A DNA stretch of 10,644 nucleotides from DUZB01 sp964407525 (GCA_964407525.1 CAYOWC010000165.1:1-10644); one strand, 5' to 3'. Shown: positions 1 to 5,710, counted from the stretch's first letter. The notes: generated from the sequence alone by a model not told the origin. Program-made: numbers and translations.

Positions 1-1
1 T

Positions 2-157
2 GAAGGGGGAGCCCCCCGCAAGAAGGGCATCTTTCAAATCCGGGACTTTGATGGTCACTTTTTTGAGATCCGACAACGCTTCACGGATAGCTTGAACAAA
101 TTCATCATGCCTTTTCGTATTCTTTCTTGGGTTTCCATAAGCATTTAAAGCGCTGAT
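2..157 (-). CDS. Partial minus-strand coding fragment at window edge, unknown family
   Basis: The minus strand is open from a TAG stop (158-160) to the window edge. Its translation has a protein-like composition, with an amphipathic stretch reading RHDEFVQAIREALSDLKK followed by VPDLKDALLAGGSPF. I do not recognise the family. There is no ATG or GTG in this frame, and the only TTG (in LSD) lies inside the amphipathic stretch. The only nearby ATG (136-138) opens a different frame, which begins METQERIRK and stops after 27 codons. The gene is therefore either truncated at its 5' end, frameshifted near codon 10, or not a gene at all. The rest lies outside the window, so neither length nor function can be judged. 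No ribosome binding site is visible. Confidence 0.35.
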   Translation of the reverse strand, partial: MSALNAYGNPRKNTKRHDEFVQAIREALSDLKKVTIKVPDLKDALLAGGSPF

Positions 158-256
158 CTACAGCGACTGTTATTCATGTCACACGATTGTTAGTAATCAT
201 CCATGGCTGAAATTCAGTTTTTTTGGCACCCTGGTTGAACATTCTGGAATCTCTCG

Positions 257-285
257 CAGAGCACGCAGCCTCCGGCCCAGAGGGG
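257..285. repeat. Dispersed repeat, copy A (partner at 2250-2278)
   Basis: This 29-bp segment matches 2250-2278 at 24 of 29 positions, sharing CAGAGCAC, CCTCCGGCC and GAGGGG. Slightly upstream of both copies lies the same 9-mer GGTTGAACA (233-241 and 2116-2124). The two intergenic regions therefore share a collinear, degenerate repeat element. No protein is encoded in either copy. Confidence 0.55.
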
Positions 286-408
286 AAGGCCTACGCCCCG
301 GCGGGAGATCTCAGAGATGAAAAGGTACTGTAAAAAAGAGCTTTGCAAGCTTTGGCTTATTTTGTTGTTGCACTAAGATTCAGGCACCTGAATTGTTAGT
401 GCGAGCAA

Positions 409-465
409 CCCGCCGGAGGCGGATAAACCCGCCGGAGGCGGATAAATCCTTCGGAAGTAGACAAG
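409..465. repeat. 19-bp tandem repeat, three units
   Basis: Two perfect head-to-tail copies of CCCGCCGGAGGCGGATAAA occupy 409-427 and 428-446. A degenerate third unit of the same length (447-465, starting TCCTTCGGAAG) follows. The same 19-bp unit recurs at 1321-1358. There are no spacers between units, so this is a tandem repeat and not a CRISPR array. Confidence 0.8.
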
Positions 466-560
466 TCTGGTTGATTCGATGAATTTGCTCCCGAAACCAG
501 ATACCCGCAATCCACAACCAGTGTTTAACACGAGAGAGCCTTTCCGCTTAAAAGTTGGAG

Positions 561-584
561 CTGATCGAGGAAGAAACCTACGCA
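561..584. repeat. Dispersed 24-bp repeat, left copy (partner at 10569-10592)
   Basis: This segment begins CTGATCGAGG and ends CTACGCA. It matches 10569-10592 at 21 of 24 positions in the same orientation. The two copies lie near opposite ends of the window, outside all the convincing complete genes. It directly abuts the palindrome at 583-608. Confidence 0.5.
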
Positions 585-608
585 TTCCCACGCTGGAGCA
601 TGGGAACG
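583..608. repeat. REP-like palindrome
   Basis: The arms TTCCCACGCT (585-594) and AGCATGGGAA (597-606) pair at 9 of 10 positions around a very short loop. Palindromes with the TTCCCACGCT...GGGAACG pattern recur between genes in many proteobacterial genomes. I infer the same class here from resemblance. It could act as a weak terminator or simply be a repetitive element. Confidence 0.55.
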
Positions 609-690
609 AGGAAAACATCGGACCCTGGGCATAGGACGTCGGACAAACGAATTTTCACTCACGTCTGATCCACGCCCTGATCTCAAAACA

Positions 691-732
691 AAAAACCCCG
701 TTCTTCTGATATTGAAGAAACGGGGTTTTATT
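691..732. terminator. Strong, probably bidirectional intrinsic terminator
   Basis: AAACCCCGTT plus CTTC on the left pairs with GAAGAAACGGGGTTT on the right, with a single-base bulge and an 8-nt loop. The stem is bordered by an A-run on the left (688-695) and a T-run on the right (726-732), so it can work on either strand. No gene ends close by on the plus strand. It may terminate a transcript that began within this gene-free region or a gene since lost. Confidence 0.75.
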
Positions 733-760
733 ATCCGTGAGCATTTATCAACCTCACCTT

Positions 761-784
761 ACAGGAAAAAGATCGTTTTTCTGT
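761..784. repeat. Hairpin, 9-bp stem with one bulge
   Basis: ACAGGAAAAA and TTTTTCTGT can pair with one bulged G around the loop GATCG. It lacks a following T-run, so it is not a typical terminator. It lies 30 bp past the strong terminator in the AT-rich gene-free region. Confidence 0.45.
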
Positions 785-857
785 CACGTTTACAGGCTAT
801 ATCATTCTATATCACAAGATGATGAAGAAATAAACCTATTTACATTAACTTTAGTAG

Positions 858-891
858 CAGTTTAAAACTGATACTTTGTTCAGCGAACAAA
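858..891. repeat. Two adjacent perfect palindromes
   Basis: CAGTTT-A-AAACTG (858-870) is followed four bases later by TTTGTTC-AGC-GAACAAA (875-891). Both have perfect arms of 6 and 7 bp with tiny loops, so they look more like protein binding sites than RNA hairpins. No gene starts within 500 bp on either side, and no regulator can be assigned. Confidence 0.5.
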
Positions 892-918
892 TATTAACAA
901 ACGGAAAAGACCCTCAAG

Positions 919-938
919 ACCATTTTCCGGAGCTACCC
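919..938. repeat. Dispersed 20-bp repeat (partner at 2131-2150)
   Basis: This segment matches 2131-2150 at 19 of 20 positions in the same orientation; both end in TTCCGGAGCTACCC. The partner lies in the gap between the two toxin-antitoxin operons. Confidence 0.6.
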
Positions 939-1057
939 AGTTAAATAGCAGTCAAAGGATTTATTGTCGCAAGTTTGGAGCTTTTTATATGGCTTTTCAG
1001 ATCAAATGCACAATAGGATGGAAGGGCAGGAGTTGTCAACAGGTGGAAACATGAGTA

Positions 1058-1093
1058 AACCATAGTAAAAACCATTAATTTATATCTATGGTT
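1058..1093. repeat. Inverted repeat with AT-rich loop
   Basis: AACCATAG (1058-1065) and CTATGGTT (1086-1093) are perfect 8-bp inverted arms around a 20-nt, almost pure A/T loop. No gene is adjacent. It may be a binding site or a fossil element. Confidence 0.4.
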
Positions 1094-1320
1094 ATGAAAT
1101 ATTACCCCTGTTTTCAGGTAGTTAAAAATTTGAAATCCATCTGAATTATTTTTGAAAAATGCGAATTATTCGGATTGTTCGGGAAAAGGCTCTTGAATCG
1201 GAGGGAAACCCGGCAAAGCGTTTAACCACGAATAACACGAATGGGCAGGATGCACAGGGAAAAGCTTACACGGTTGGTTTTTTGTTGCACAATGTGAGGA
1301 GCCTGACATCGTGCGAACGA

Positions 1321-1358
1321 TCCTCCGGAGGCGGATAAATCCTCCGGAGGAGAACCAT
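1321..1358. repeat. 19-bp tandem repeat, two units
   Basis: Units at 1321-1339 (TCCTCCGGAGGCGGATAAA) and 1340-1358 (TCCTCCGGAGGAGAACCAT) belong to the same 19-bp family as 409-465, about 0.9 kb away. The first unit differs from the left copies at only two positions. Confidence 0.7.
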
Positions 1359-1456
1359 GGTTCATCTTGGCTATTTGTTGCCTCTCGTTCGATTGCATGG
1401 GTTGGGAAGAGTCCCATGGGTTGATCGGCAGCATTCAGCGCTAATCTTTCAAAGTG

Positions 1457-1485
1457 TTGACATTGGGCACACATTGCAATAAACT
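1457..1485 (+). promoter_or_regulatory. Sigma-70-type promoter of the BrnT-like operon
   Basis: A perfect -35 TTGACA (1457-1462) is followed by a 17-bp spacer and the -10 TAAACT (1480-1485, 4 of 6). The expected start of transcription, about 1491-1493, coincides with the GTG start codon of the toxin at 1492. The hexamer ACATTG occurs twice, at 1460 and 1471, exactly 11 bp apart between the two promoter boxes. That is a reasonable operator for the ribbon-helix-helix antitoxin encoded downstream. Autoregulation is known for BrnTA operons; the operator itself is inferred. Confidence 0.6.
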
Positions 1486-1491
1486 TAATCC

Positions 1492-1773
1492 GTGGACTAC
1501 TATAAATGGAATAAGGAAAAAAACGAAAGGCTTAAAACAGAACGTGGTATCAGCTTTGAGCAGATAACCATGCATATTGAACGAGGTGATCTGCCTGATA
1601 TTGCAACTCATCCCAACCAGTCGAGATATCCGAACCAACAGATACTTGTCGTTGAAATTAATCATTATGTTTACCTTGTTCCATTTGTTGAAAACGAAAA
1701 TGGCAAGTTTTTAAAAACAATAATTCCGAGTCGTAAAGCCACCCGTGATTATTTAGGAGGCGAAAATGGATAA
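1492..1773 (+). CDS. BrnT-like toxin of a type II toxin-antitoxin pair
   Basis: This 93-residue basic protein resembles the BrnT/RelE-fold toxins: W6 with K8-E9-K10-N11 at the start, GISFEQ (19-24), then HPNQSRYP (40-47), the strands ILVVEI (51-56) and YVYLVPFVE (59-67), and the terminal KTIIPSRKATRDYL (75-88). BrnT toxins are ribosome-dependent or free mRNA-cleaving ribonucleases that arrest translation. The start is GTG: an in-frame TAA lies only two codons upstream (1486-1488) and the next in-frame ATG is codon 27. No Shine-Dalgarno precedes it, and the promoter predicts a leaderless transcript. It overlaps the antitoxin gene by 8 bp, in the toxin-first order usual for brnTA. The coding sequence is clearly more AT-rich than the redox operon, consistent with transfer. 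The family is assigned by recognition of the pattern, not by search. Confidence 0.75.
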   Translation: MDYYKWNKEKNERLKTERGISFEQITMHIERGDLPDIATHPNQSRYPNQQILVVEINHYVYLVPFVENENGKFLKTIIPSRKATRDYLGGENG

Positions 1774-2071
1774 AATCAAACTCAATAAAGACGAAAAAGA
1801 GATTCTCGAATCCTTTGAGCGAGGTGAGTGGAAGTCTGTACAAGATGTTAAAGCAGAAACAATGAAACACCAGCAGTATGCACGCAAAACCTTGAAAAAA
1901 GATAAGAGAGTTAATATCAGAATATCGTCTAAAGTCTTGGAGGAAATCCAGGCTCTTGCTACCGAAAATGGCATTCCATATCAGACATTCATGTCCAGCA
2001 TTCTGCACCGTTATGTTTCCGGCTATCTCATAGAAAAACCGAGACCGAACAAATCATTTGAGCCTGAGTAA
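1766..2071 (+). CDS. BrnA/CopG-like ribbon-helix-helix antitoxin
   Basis: This 101-residue charged protein is encoded immediately after, and overlapping, the BrnT-like toxin gene. Residues 1-45 (ILESFERGEWKSV region) are probably the toxin-neutralising part. Residues 48-92 form the DNA-binding ribbon-helix-helix: the strand RVNIRIS (48-54), helix SKVLEEIQALATENG, then IPYQTFMSSILHRYVSG. The ATG at 1766 has an ideal AGGAGG (1755-1760) five bases upstream, within the end of the toxin gene, so the two are translationally coupled. The antitoxin has a much better ribosome binding site than its toxin, which fits the need for excess antitoxin. It is expected to repress the promoter at 1457-1485 together with the toxin. 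No clear terminator follows. Confidence 0.8.
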   Translation: MDKIKLNKDEKEILESFERGEWKSVQDVKAETMKHQQYARKTLKKDKRVNIRISSKVLEEIQALATENGIPYQTFMSSILHRYVSGYLIEKPRPNKSFEPE

Positions 2072-2130
2072 TATATCTCGCTTTTTAAAGTTGTCGCAAA
2101 GGGTTTGACCACCCCGGTTGAACACCCAGT

Positions 2131-2150
2131 ACCATCTTCCGGAGCTACCC
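2131..2150. repeat. Dispersed 20-bp repeat (partner at 919-938)
   Basis: Differs from 919-938 at a single position; shared core TTCCGGAGCTACCC. It is in the same orientation as its partner. Confidence 0.6.
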
Positions 2151-2249
2151 CGGAGCAATAGGTTCTTCGAAATTGCACAGTGCCCCGAATAGCGGGATCT
2201 ACGCTTCGCTTCGACAGGCGGGACACCGCATGGCGGCATCTTCGACAGG

Positions 2250-2278
2250 CAGAGCACACTACCTCCGGCCTGGAGGGG
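2250..2278. repeat. Dispersed repeat, copy B (partner at 257-285)
   Basis: Matches 257-285 at 24 of 29 positions. The shared 9-mer GGTTGAACA also lies upstream, at 2116-2124. Confidence 0.55.
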
Positions 2279-2304
2279 GTTGCAGAGAAGATAAGACATT
2301 GTGC

Positions 2305-2347
2305 CATTGTGTACATAGTTGACAAAACATACATAATGACTTAATCT
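2305..2347 (+). promoter_or_regulatory. Probable promoter/operator of the Phd-PIN operon
   Basis: A perfect -35 TTGACA lies at 2319-2324. With a 17-bp spacer the -10 is a weak TAATCT (2342-2347, 3 of 6). The -35 sits in the middle of an imperfect inverted repeat: CATTGTGTACAT (2305-2316) and ACATACATAATG (2327-2338) match at 9 of 12 positions. A second CATTGTG lies just upstream (2297-2303). Phd-type antitoxins are known to repress their own operon at palindromes over the promoter, so this is the likely operator. The assignment is inferred from position and symmetry. Confidence 0.45.
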
Positions 2348-2378
2348 CTTTCATAATACTATCAAGGAGGTGTTCACC

Positions 2379-2666
2379 ATGGCTAAACATGTCAGTGCCC
2401 GGGAGGCCCGAAACAGATTTGCAGATATTATGGGAAGCATCCGTTATGGGGGTGAAGAAGTCATCGTGGAGCGCTCCGGCCGCCCCATGGCTGCTCTGAT
2501 TCCCGTTGATACTTATGAACGACTGGTAGTGGAACGCCGGACCCGTTTTGAGGTGCTCGATCAGATCCGGTCCCACCTTCCCGACGCGGCCCCTGAGAAG
2601 ATTGAGAAGGATGTAACACAGGCCATCGATGCGTTGAGGGACATCCATGCTGAAGGTCGTTCTTGA
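2379..2666 (+). CDS. Phd/YefM-type antitoxin
   Basis: This 95-residue protein has the typical Phd/YefM layout. Its N-terminal DNA-binding and dimerisation part (about 1-50) reads VSAREARNRFADIM, then EEVIVERSGRPMAALIPVDTYERL. A charged, helical tail (55-95) probably wraps the partner toxin. The ATG at 2379 is chosen over an in-frame GTG at 2370 because that GTG lies inside the Shine-Dalgarno sequence AAGGAGGTG (2364-2372), which is ideally spaced for the ATG. The gene overlaps the PIN toxin gene by 20 bp, so translation is coupled. The antitoxin neutralises the PIN ribonuclease and should repress its own promoter. The family call is firm; pairing with the PIN toxin follows from the overlap. 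Confidence 0.88.
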   Translation: MAKHVSAREARNRFADIMGSIRYGGEEVIVERSGRPMAALIPVDTYERLVVERRTRFEVLDQIRSHLPDAAPEKIEKDVTQAIDALRDIHAEGRS

Positions 2667-3075
2667 CACCAACATCTTTGTAAGCAGTCTCCTTTCGAAA
2701 GCCGGAAGCCCTGCAATGGTCATAGATACCTGGCGGGCCGGCGAATATCTTCTTGTCATATCCCCCGCCATCATTTCCGAGATTAAAAGGGTTGTCGAAA
2801 CCCCTAAGATTCGGAAAAATTACGGTCTCACTCACAACGAAATTGAAAGGCTCATACTATTGTTAGAAAAAGATGCGATCGTTGTCCCTGGTCTATCTGG
2901 TGTCGCAGGAGCCATTCCCAAAGACCCCGCTGATGAGATGTTTCTTGCAGCCGCCCTGGATGCAAAAGCAGACCTCATCGTCAGCGGCGACCGACACCTT
3001 CTCGATTTGGGCGAATACAAAGACATCCCCATCTTCACTGTCCGTCAATTTCTGGAATTCCTCGATAATCAATAG
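2647..3075 (+). CDS. PIN-domain ribonuclease toxin (COG1569-like)
   Basis: A single PIN domain of 142 residues, the full length for the 'putative toxin-antitoxin system toxin component, PIN family' group. The metal-binding acidic residues are all present: D7 in VVLDTNIFVS, E45 in ISEIKRVV, D96 in KDPADEMFLAAAL, and D115 in SGDRHLL. PIN toxins are Mg/Mn-dependent ribonucleases that cleave tRNA or other RNA; the target here is unknown. It overlaps the Phd-type antitoxin gene upstream, forming a two-gene operon. A 73-bp piece of a near-identical gene (68 of 73 bases) lies at 9968-10040, so this gene has been duplicated and the second copy destroyed. Nothing in this copy looks damaged. Confidence 0.9.
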   Translation: MLKVVLDTNIFVSSLLSKAGSPAMVIDTWRAGEYLLVISPAIISEIKRVVETPKIRKNYGLTHNEIERLILLLEKDAIVVPGLSGVAGAIPKDPADEMFLAAALDAKADLIVSGDRHLLDLGEYKDIPIFTVRQFLEFLDNQ

Positions 3076-3079
3076 GTTC

Positions 3080-3114
3080 TTGAGACAGGGAAATCAGGCC
3101 TCAAAAAGTCTCAA
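3080..3114 (+). terminator. Possible weak terminator after the PIN toxin gene
   Basis: TTGAGAC (3080-3086) and GTCTCAA (3108-3114) are perfect 7-bp arms around a 21-nt loop that itself contains AGGCCT. The following sequence ATCGTTTTAA is only modestly T-rich. It lies 5 bases after the toxin stop codon, the right place for a terminator. Confidence 0.35.
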
Positions 3115-3150
3115 ATCGTTTTAACGGAATGGTTTAGATGTTATTGCTCT

Positions 3151-3321
3151 TCAAACTGTGAAACCTATATCGAAAATATCGTGACAGGCAGGGCAGATAA
3201 AAAGCCATTTGGTGACGCCGCCTTCTTTTCTGAACATAGAATGGAAAGCATCTTCGTATCCACACGATGGACAAACCTTAAACTCATCTTCCATCTCAAC
3301 CTCTTTGACTTCATAATCCAT
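3151..3321 (-). CDS. Small zinc-ribbon protein
   Basis: The minus strand encodes a 56-residue acidic protein with two CxxC knuckles, C17-P-S-C20 and C43-P-A-C46, spaced like a zinc ribbon. The sequence between and after them (GYEDAFHSMF; KWLFICPACHDIFDIGF) is well conserved in style and not repeat-derived. I start it at the ATG at 3319-3321, preceded by AGGGGGT (3332-3338) ten bases upstream. The frame stays open to a TTG at 3456, but that extension looks non-coding. It is convergent with the PIN toxin gene. The function is unknown; such small zinc ribbons may bind nucleic acid or protein. Confidence rests on the cysteine pattern and composition. Confidence 0.6.
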   Translation of the reverse strand: MDYEVKEVEMEDEFKVCPSCGYEDAFHSMFRKEGGVTKWLFICPACHDIFDIGFTV

Positions 3322-3537
3322 AAGATAAGATACCCCCTGTAAAAAACGATCTAATGAGAACAAGTATAGGGCCGTTGAAAAACAAAATAGCGTTTCTTTC
3401 CCTGTTTCATCACCTGAGCCCTTAGCATGAGCCCAACGAGCGCTACTGTCAAACAATTATGGATACTACATGGTTTTTCGTTTAGGGTCCTCATGTGCGG
3501 GACCGGGGTCAGCCCTTGACAGAGACATATTGCCAGC
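3322..3537. other. Divergent intergenic region
   Basis: This lies between the zinc-ribbon gene (minus) and the redox operon (plus). On the minus strand a TTGACA (3447-3452) could serve as a -35 for the zinc-ribbon gene, but its -10 is poor. A small imperfect palindrome, GGTCC (3486-3490) and GGACC (3500-3504), precedes GGGGTCAGCCCTTGAC. That resembles repeat remnants common near REP elements; this is only an impression. No gene is seen. Confidence 0.4.
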
Positions 3538-3566
3538 TTGAGTTATAGATCTGTTTGCGATATATT
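3538..3566 (+). promoter_or_regulatory. Promoter of the DUF6599-DUF362-ferredoxin operon
   Basis: The -35 TTGAGT (3538-3543, 4 of 6) and -10 TATATT (3561-3566, 5 of 6) have an ideal 17-bp spacer. Transcription would start near 3573, giving a leader of about 110 nt. That leader contains a small AGGGC/GCCCT hairpin (3633-3653) and the palindrome AATTTG-CAT-CAAATT (3659-3673), which ends two bases before the Shine-Dalgarno. Confidence 0.5.
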
Positions 3567-3684
3567 CAAATCGCATTTGGTTAGCCAGAAAAGACTTTTC
3601 CAGAGAACAACCGAATTTTGTCCGTTAATGTAAGGGCGTCTTAAGGAAGCCCTGCCTGAATTTGCATCAAATTTTGAGGATTCA

Positions 3685-4710
3685 GTGACTCAAGATAAAA
3701 AACGTAAGGGTCCGCTGCAAACGGTTTTGAGTATGGTTATTCTATCCATTCTCATGGTCATCTGCGTGGGCATATGGTTCGTCCAATTTCGATATAACCC
3801 TGCGGTACTGCAAAAAGAGGCCTTTTTACCCGAGCCGAACAAGAACAAATCCTCTTCCCAATTGTCTCCAAACGCATATTTTGTACCTTTGCCCGAAGGG
3901 ATAAAGCCCCTCACGCCGGCGGAGACATTTGATGCTCATAATCTCTCCGATAAAATCAACGGCAAGGCGGAATTGTACCTGTCCGCGGGTTTCACTGGTC
4001 TGGTCAGCCAGCGCTTCAAAAATGAACGTTCGGCCGATCTGTGGATGGAGGCCTTTGTTTATAATATGGCTAACCGTCAGAATGCTTTTTCCGTGTTCAG
4101 CACACAGCGACGAAAAGACGCCACGTCCCTCAATCTTGCTCAAAATGCCTACAGGACATCCAACGCTCTCTTTCTAACCCACGGCCCTTATTATGTTGAA
4201 ATCATCGCCTCCAAAGCATCCGAAAACCTGCTCAAGCCTGTAGAAATAATGGCTGAGACAGTCATTAAGAACACTCCTTCGGAGACAGTCACCCTAAACG
4301 AATCGGCGCTTTTCCCTGAAGAGGGCCGGGTTAAAAACAGTATTGCCTTAATCGCTTCCAATGCCTTTGGCTTTGATGGTTTCGATAAGATATACACAGC
4401 CGAATATGAATTTGATGATCACAGCCTCATGGCTTATCTTTCCCATCGCAAGACACCCGGGGAAGCGGAGGAAATGGCTTCCGCTTACGCAAAGTTTTTA
4501 CTGGCATACGGCGGAAAAAATATAGTCGTGCAAGTGCCGGTAGAAGGCGCTCGGGTCATAGAGATTTTGGATACTTATGAACTCTTTTTTACGCATGGTT
4601 CCTATCTGGCAGGGATTCGGGAAGCTTCAAGCATTGACCAGGCTCAAATGCTGGCCATACGATTGTATGATAGACTGAAAGAGGTGGGCGATGCGCCATC
4701 TGAAAAATAG
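3685..4710 (+). CDS. DUF6599-family membrane-anchored protein
   Basis: A 341-residue protein with a basic N-terminus (KKRKG) and one hydrophobic helix at about 12-34, after which the rest should face the periplasm. The body carries the DUF6599 signatures INGKAELYLSAGF (91-103) and a block around 121-142 containing YNMANRQNAFSVFSTQR. Members of this family have no known activity and often sit beside DUF362 and 4Fe-4S proteins, as here. The start is GTG at 3685 with GAGGA (3676-3680) four bases upstream. It overlaps the next gene by 20 bp, so the operon is translationally coupled. With no cysteine cluster or catalytic motif visible, a structural or substrate-binding role in the redox complex is the most I would infer. 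The family is recognised from memory of its motifs. Confidence 0.7.
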   Translation: MTQDKKRKGPLQTVLSMVILSILMVICVGIWFVQFRYNPAVLQKEAFLPEPNKNKSSSQLSPNAYFVPLPEGIKPLTPAETFDAHNLSDKINGKAELYLSAGFTGLVSQRFKNERSADLWMEAFVYNMANRQNAFSVFSTQRRKDATSLNLAQNAYRTSNALFLTHGPYYVEIIASKASENLLKPVEIMAETVIKNTPSETVTLNESALFPEEGRVKNSIALIASNAFGFDGFDKIYTAEYEFDDHSLMAYLSHRKTPGEAEEMASAYAKFLLAYGGKNIVVQVPVEGARVIEILDTYELFFTHGSYLAGIREASSIDQAQMLAIRLYDRLKEVGDAPSEK

Positions 4711-5704
4711 CAGATTAACCCGCCGTCAATTCCTGGACCGTATGGCAAAAGCGGGAATTTCCATATCCGTTGCCTGTGCGGCAGGTTTCTGGTTCCATGA
4801 TTCCAAAGGTCCCTCCGCGTCCAGTCATAAAGAGGCAAACCTTTTTCAGTTTGATTTTTCGATTGACGGTCTGGGACAAAAAATGAGTATCGTCCGAGGA
4901 GCGGACAGGGTTGCCACCCTGCGGATGGCTCTAAAAAGCCTGGGTGGAGTTGAAACTTTCATCAAAAAAGGCGATCGGGTACTGCTGAAAGTCAATGCCG
5001 CCTTTGCCTCCCCCGCCATGTTGTCAGCAACGACGCATCCTTCGATCATCACTGAAATGGCACGGCTCTGTTTTCAGGCCGGGGCCGCATCGGTCGTCGT
5101 AATGGACAACCCCATTAATGATCCTGCCAGCTGTTTTACCCTTACCGGCATTGAGGACGCTGCCCGCAGTGCCGGCGCCCAGGTTTTATTGCCGCGCGAT
5201 GACCTGTTCACCCCCATGACGGTAAAAGATGCAAAATTGATCAAAAACTGGCCGATTTTGTACAAACCCTTTGCGGATATCACCAAGGTCATTGGCATGG
5301 CGCCGCTAAAAGATCATCATCGAAGCGGCGCATCAATGACCATGAAAAACTGGTACGGGCTTTTGGGAGGGCGTCGCAATATCTTTCACCAGGATATTCA
5401 CGGCATCATCATGGAACTGGCAAAAATGATAAAGCCCACTTTCGTGATTCTGGATGGAACCACGACCATGATGACCAACGGTCCAACGGGGGGGTCTCTT
5501 TCGGACCTCAAGAACACCCATACCATGATCGTCAGCACGGATCAGGTAGCGGCCGACGCTTTTGGCGCGTCGCTTCTTGGAAAATCTTTAGACCAACTTC
5601 CTTTTATCGGAAAAGCCCAGGCCGTCGGACTTGGAACCGCGGACTATATGAAACTGAATCCTGCAATGGGATCCGTAGAGGAACCTCCAGTGGAGCACCG
5701 GTAG
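4691..5704 (+). CDS. Tat-exported DUF362 domain protein
   Basis: A 337-residue protein starting with a twin-arginine signal: LTRRQFL (9-15), then a hydrophobic stretch AGISISVACAAGFWF (21-35). The mature part is a DUF362 domain (about 65-300): KKGDRVLLKVN (92-102), a K-D-H-H block (207-210), the signature MTMKNWYGLLGG (216-227), DIHGIIMELA, and the terminal FVILDGTT (251-258), TNGPTGG and STDQVAADAFGASLLG (282-297). DUF362 is of unknown function and is often linked to iron-sulfur proteins. Unlike some members, this one has no ferredoxin tail, which is instead supplied by the next gene 6 bp downstream. Tat export implies folding, possibly with a cofactor, before translocation. ATG 4691 lies within the end of the preceding gene. 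Confidence 0.85.
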   Translation: MRHLKNSRLTRRQFLDRMAKAGISISVACAAGFWFHDSKGPSASSHKEANLFQFDFSIDGLGQKMSIVRGADRVATLRMALKSLGGVETFIKKGDRVLLKVNAAFASPAMLSATTHPSIITEMARLCFQAGAASVVVMDNPINDPASCFTLTGIEDAARSAGAQVLLPRDDLFTPMTVKDAKLIKNWPILYKPFADITKVIGMAPLKDHHRSGASMTMKNWYGLLGGRRNIFHQDIHGIIMELAKMIKPTFVILDGTTTMMTNGPTGGSLSDLKNTHTMIVSTDQVAADAFGASLLGKSLDQLPFIGKAQAVGLGTADYMKLNPAMGSVEEPPVEHR

Positions 5705-5710
5705 GAAACC

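Larger units (their letters stand above)
158..1456. other. Gene-free, repeat-rich region
   Basis: About 1.3 kb without a convincing gene on either strand. The left part (230-610) is GC-rich and made of dispersed repeat pieces. The middle (690-1160) is AT-rich and contains one strong terminator and several palindromes. The right part (1190-1440) again holds repeat pieces, including a 19-bp tandem pair. Open frames here, such as minus-strand 373-618 and 1166-1474, only translate the repeats and have no family-like sequence. The region looks like accumulated intergenic debris and repeat insertions. A small RNA cannot be excluded. Confidence 0.6.
2072..2304. other. Intergenic region with dispersed repeats
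   Basis: No gene is seen between the two toxin-antitoxin operons. The segment holds the repeat copies at 2131-2150 and 2250-2278. It also has the short repeat CTTCGACAGGC twice, near 2214 and 2240, around a small CCGC/GCGG palindrome. Minus-strand frames across it (2023-2334 and 2054-2299) only translate these repeats. Confidence 0.5.

Noticed and set aside
409..465. Possible CRISPR array
   Set aside because: The 19-bp units are contiguous with no spacers, and no cas genes are present.
373..618. Minus-strand frame of 81 codons
   Set aside because: Built largely from the 19-bp tandem repeat and the palindrome at 583-608.
1166..1474. Minus-strand frame of 102 codons with a few cysteines
   Set aside because: It translates the 19-bp repeats and surrounding filler; no recognisable domain, and the repeats explain its openness.
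2370..2378. GTG start three codons upstream for the Phd antitoxin
   Set aside because: This GTG is part of the Shine-Dalgarno sequence itself, so the ATG at 2379 is the start.
2259..2774. 171-codon minus-strand frame
   Set aside because: Antisense to the Phd antitoxin and the start of the PIN toxin, both clearly recognisable on the plus strand.
3322..3456. Longer version of the zinc-ribbon protein starting at a TTG at 3456
   Set aside because: The extra 45 residues lack any conserved look, and the internal ATG at 3319-3321 has a ribosome binding site.
3516..3549. Promoter using the perfect TTGACA at 3516-3521
   Set aside because: The nearest TATA-like box (3543-3549) gives a 21-22 bp spacer, too long; the pair at 3538-3566 is better.
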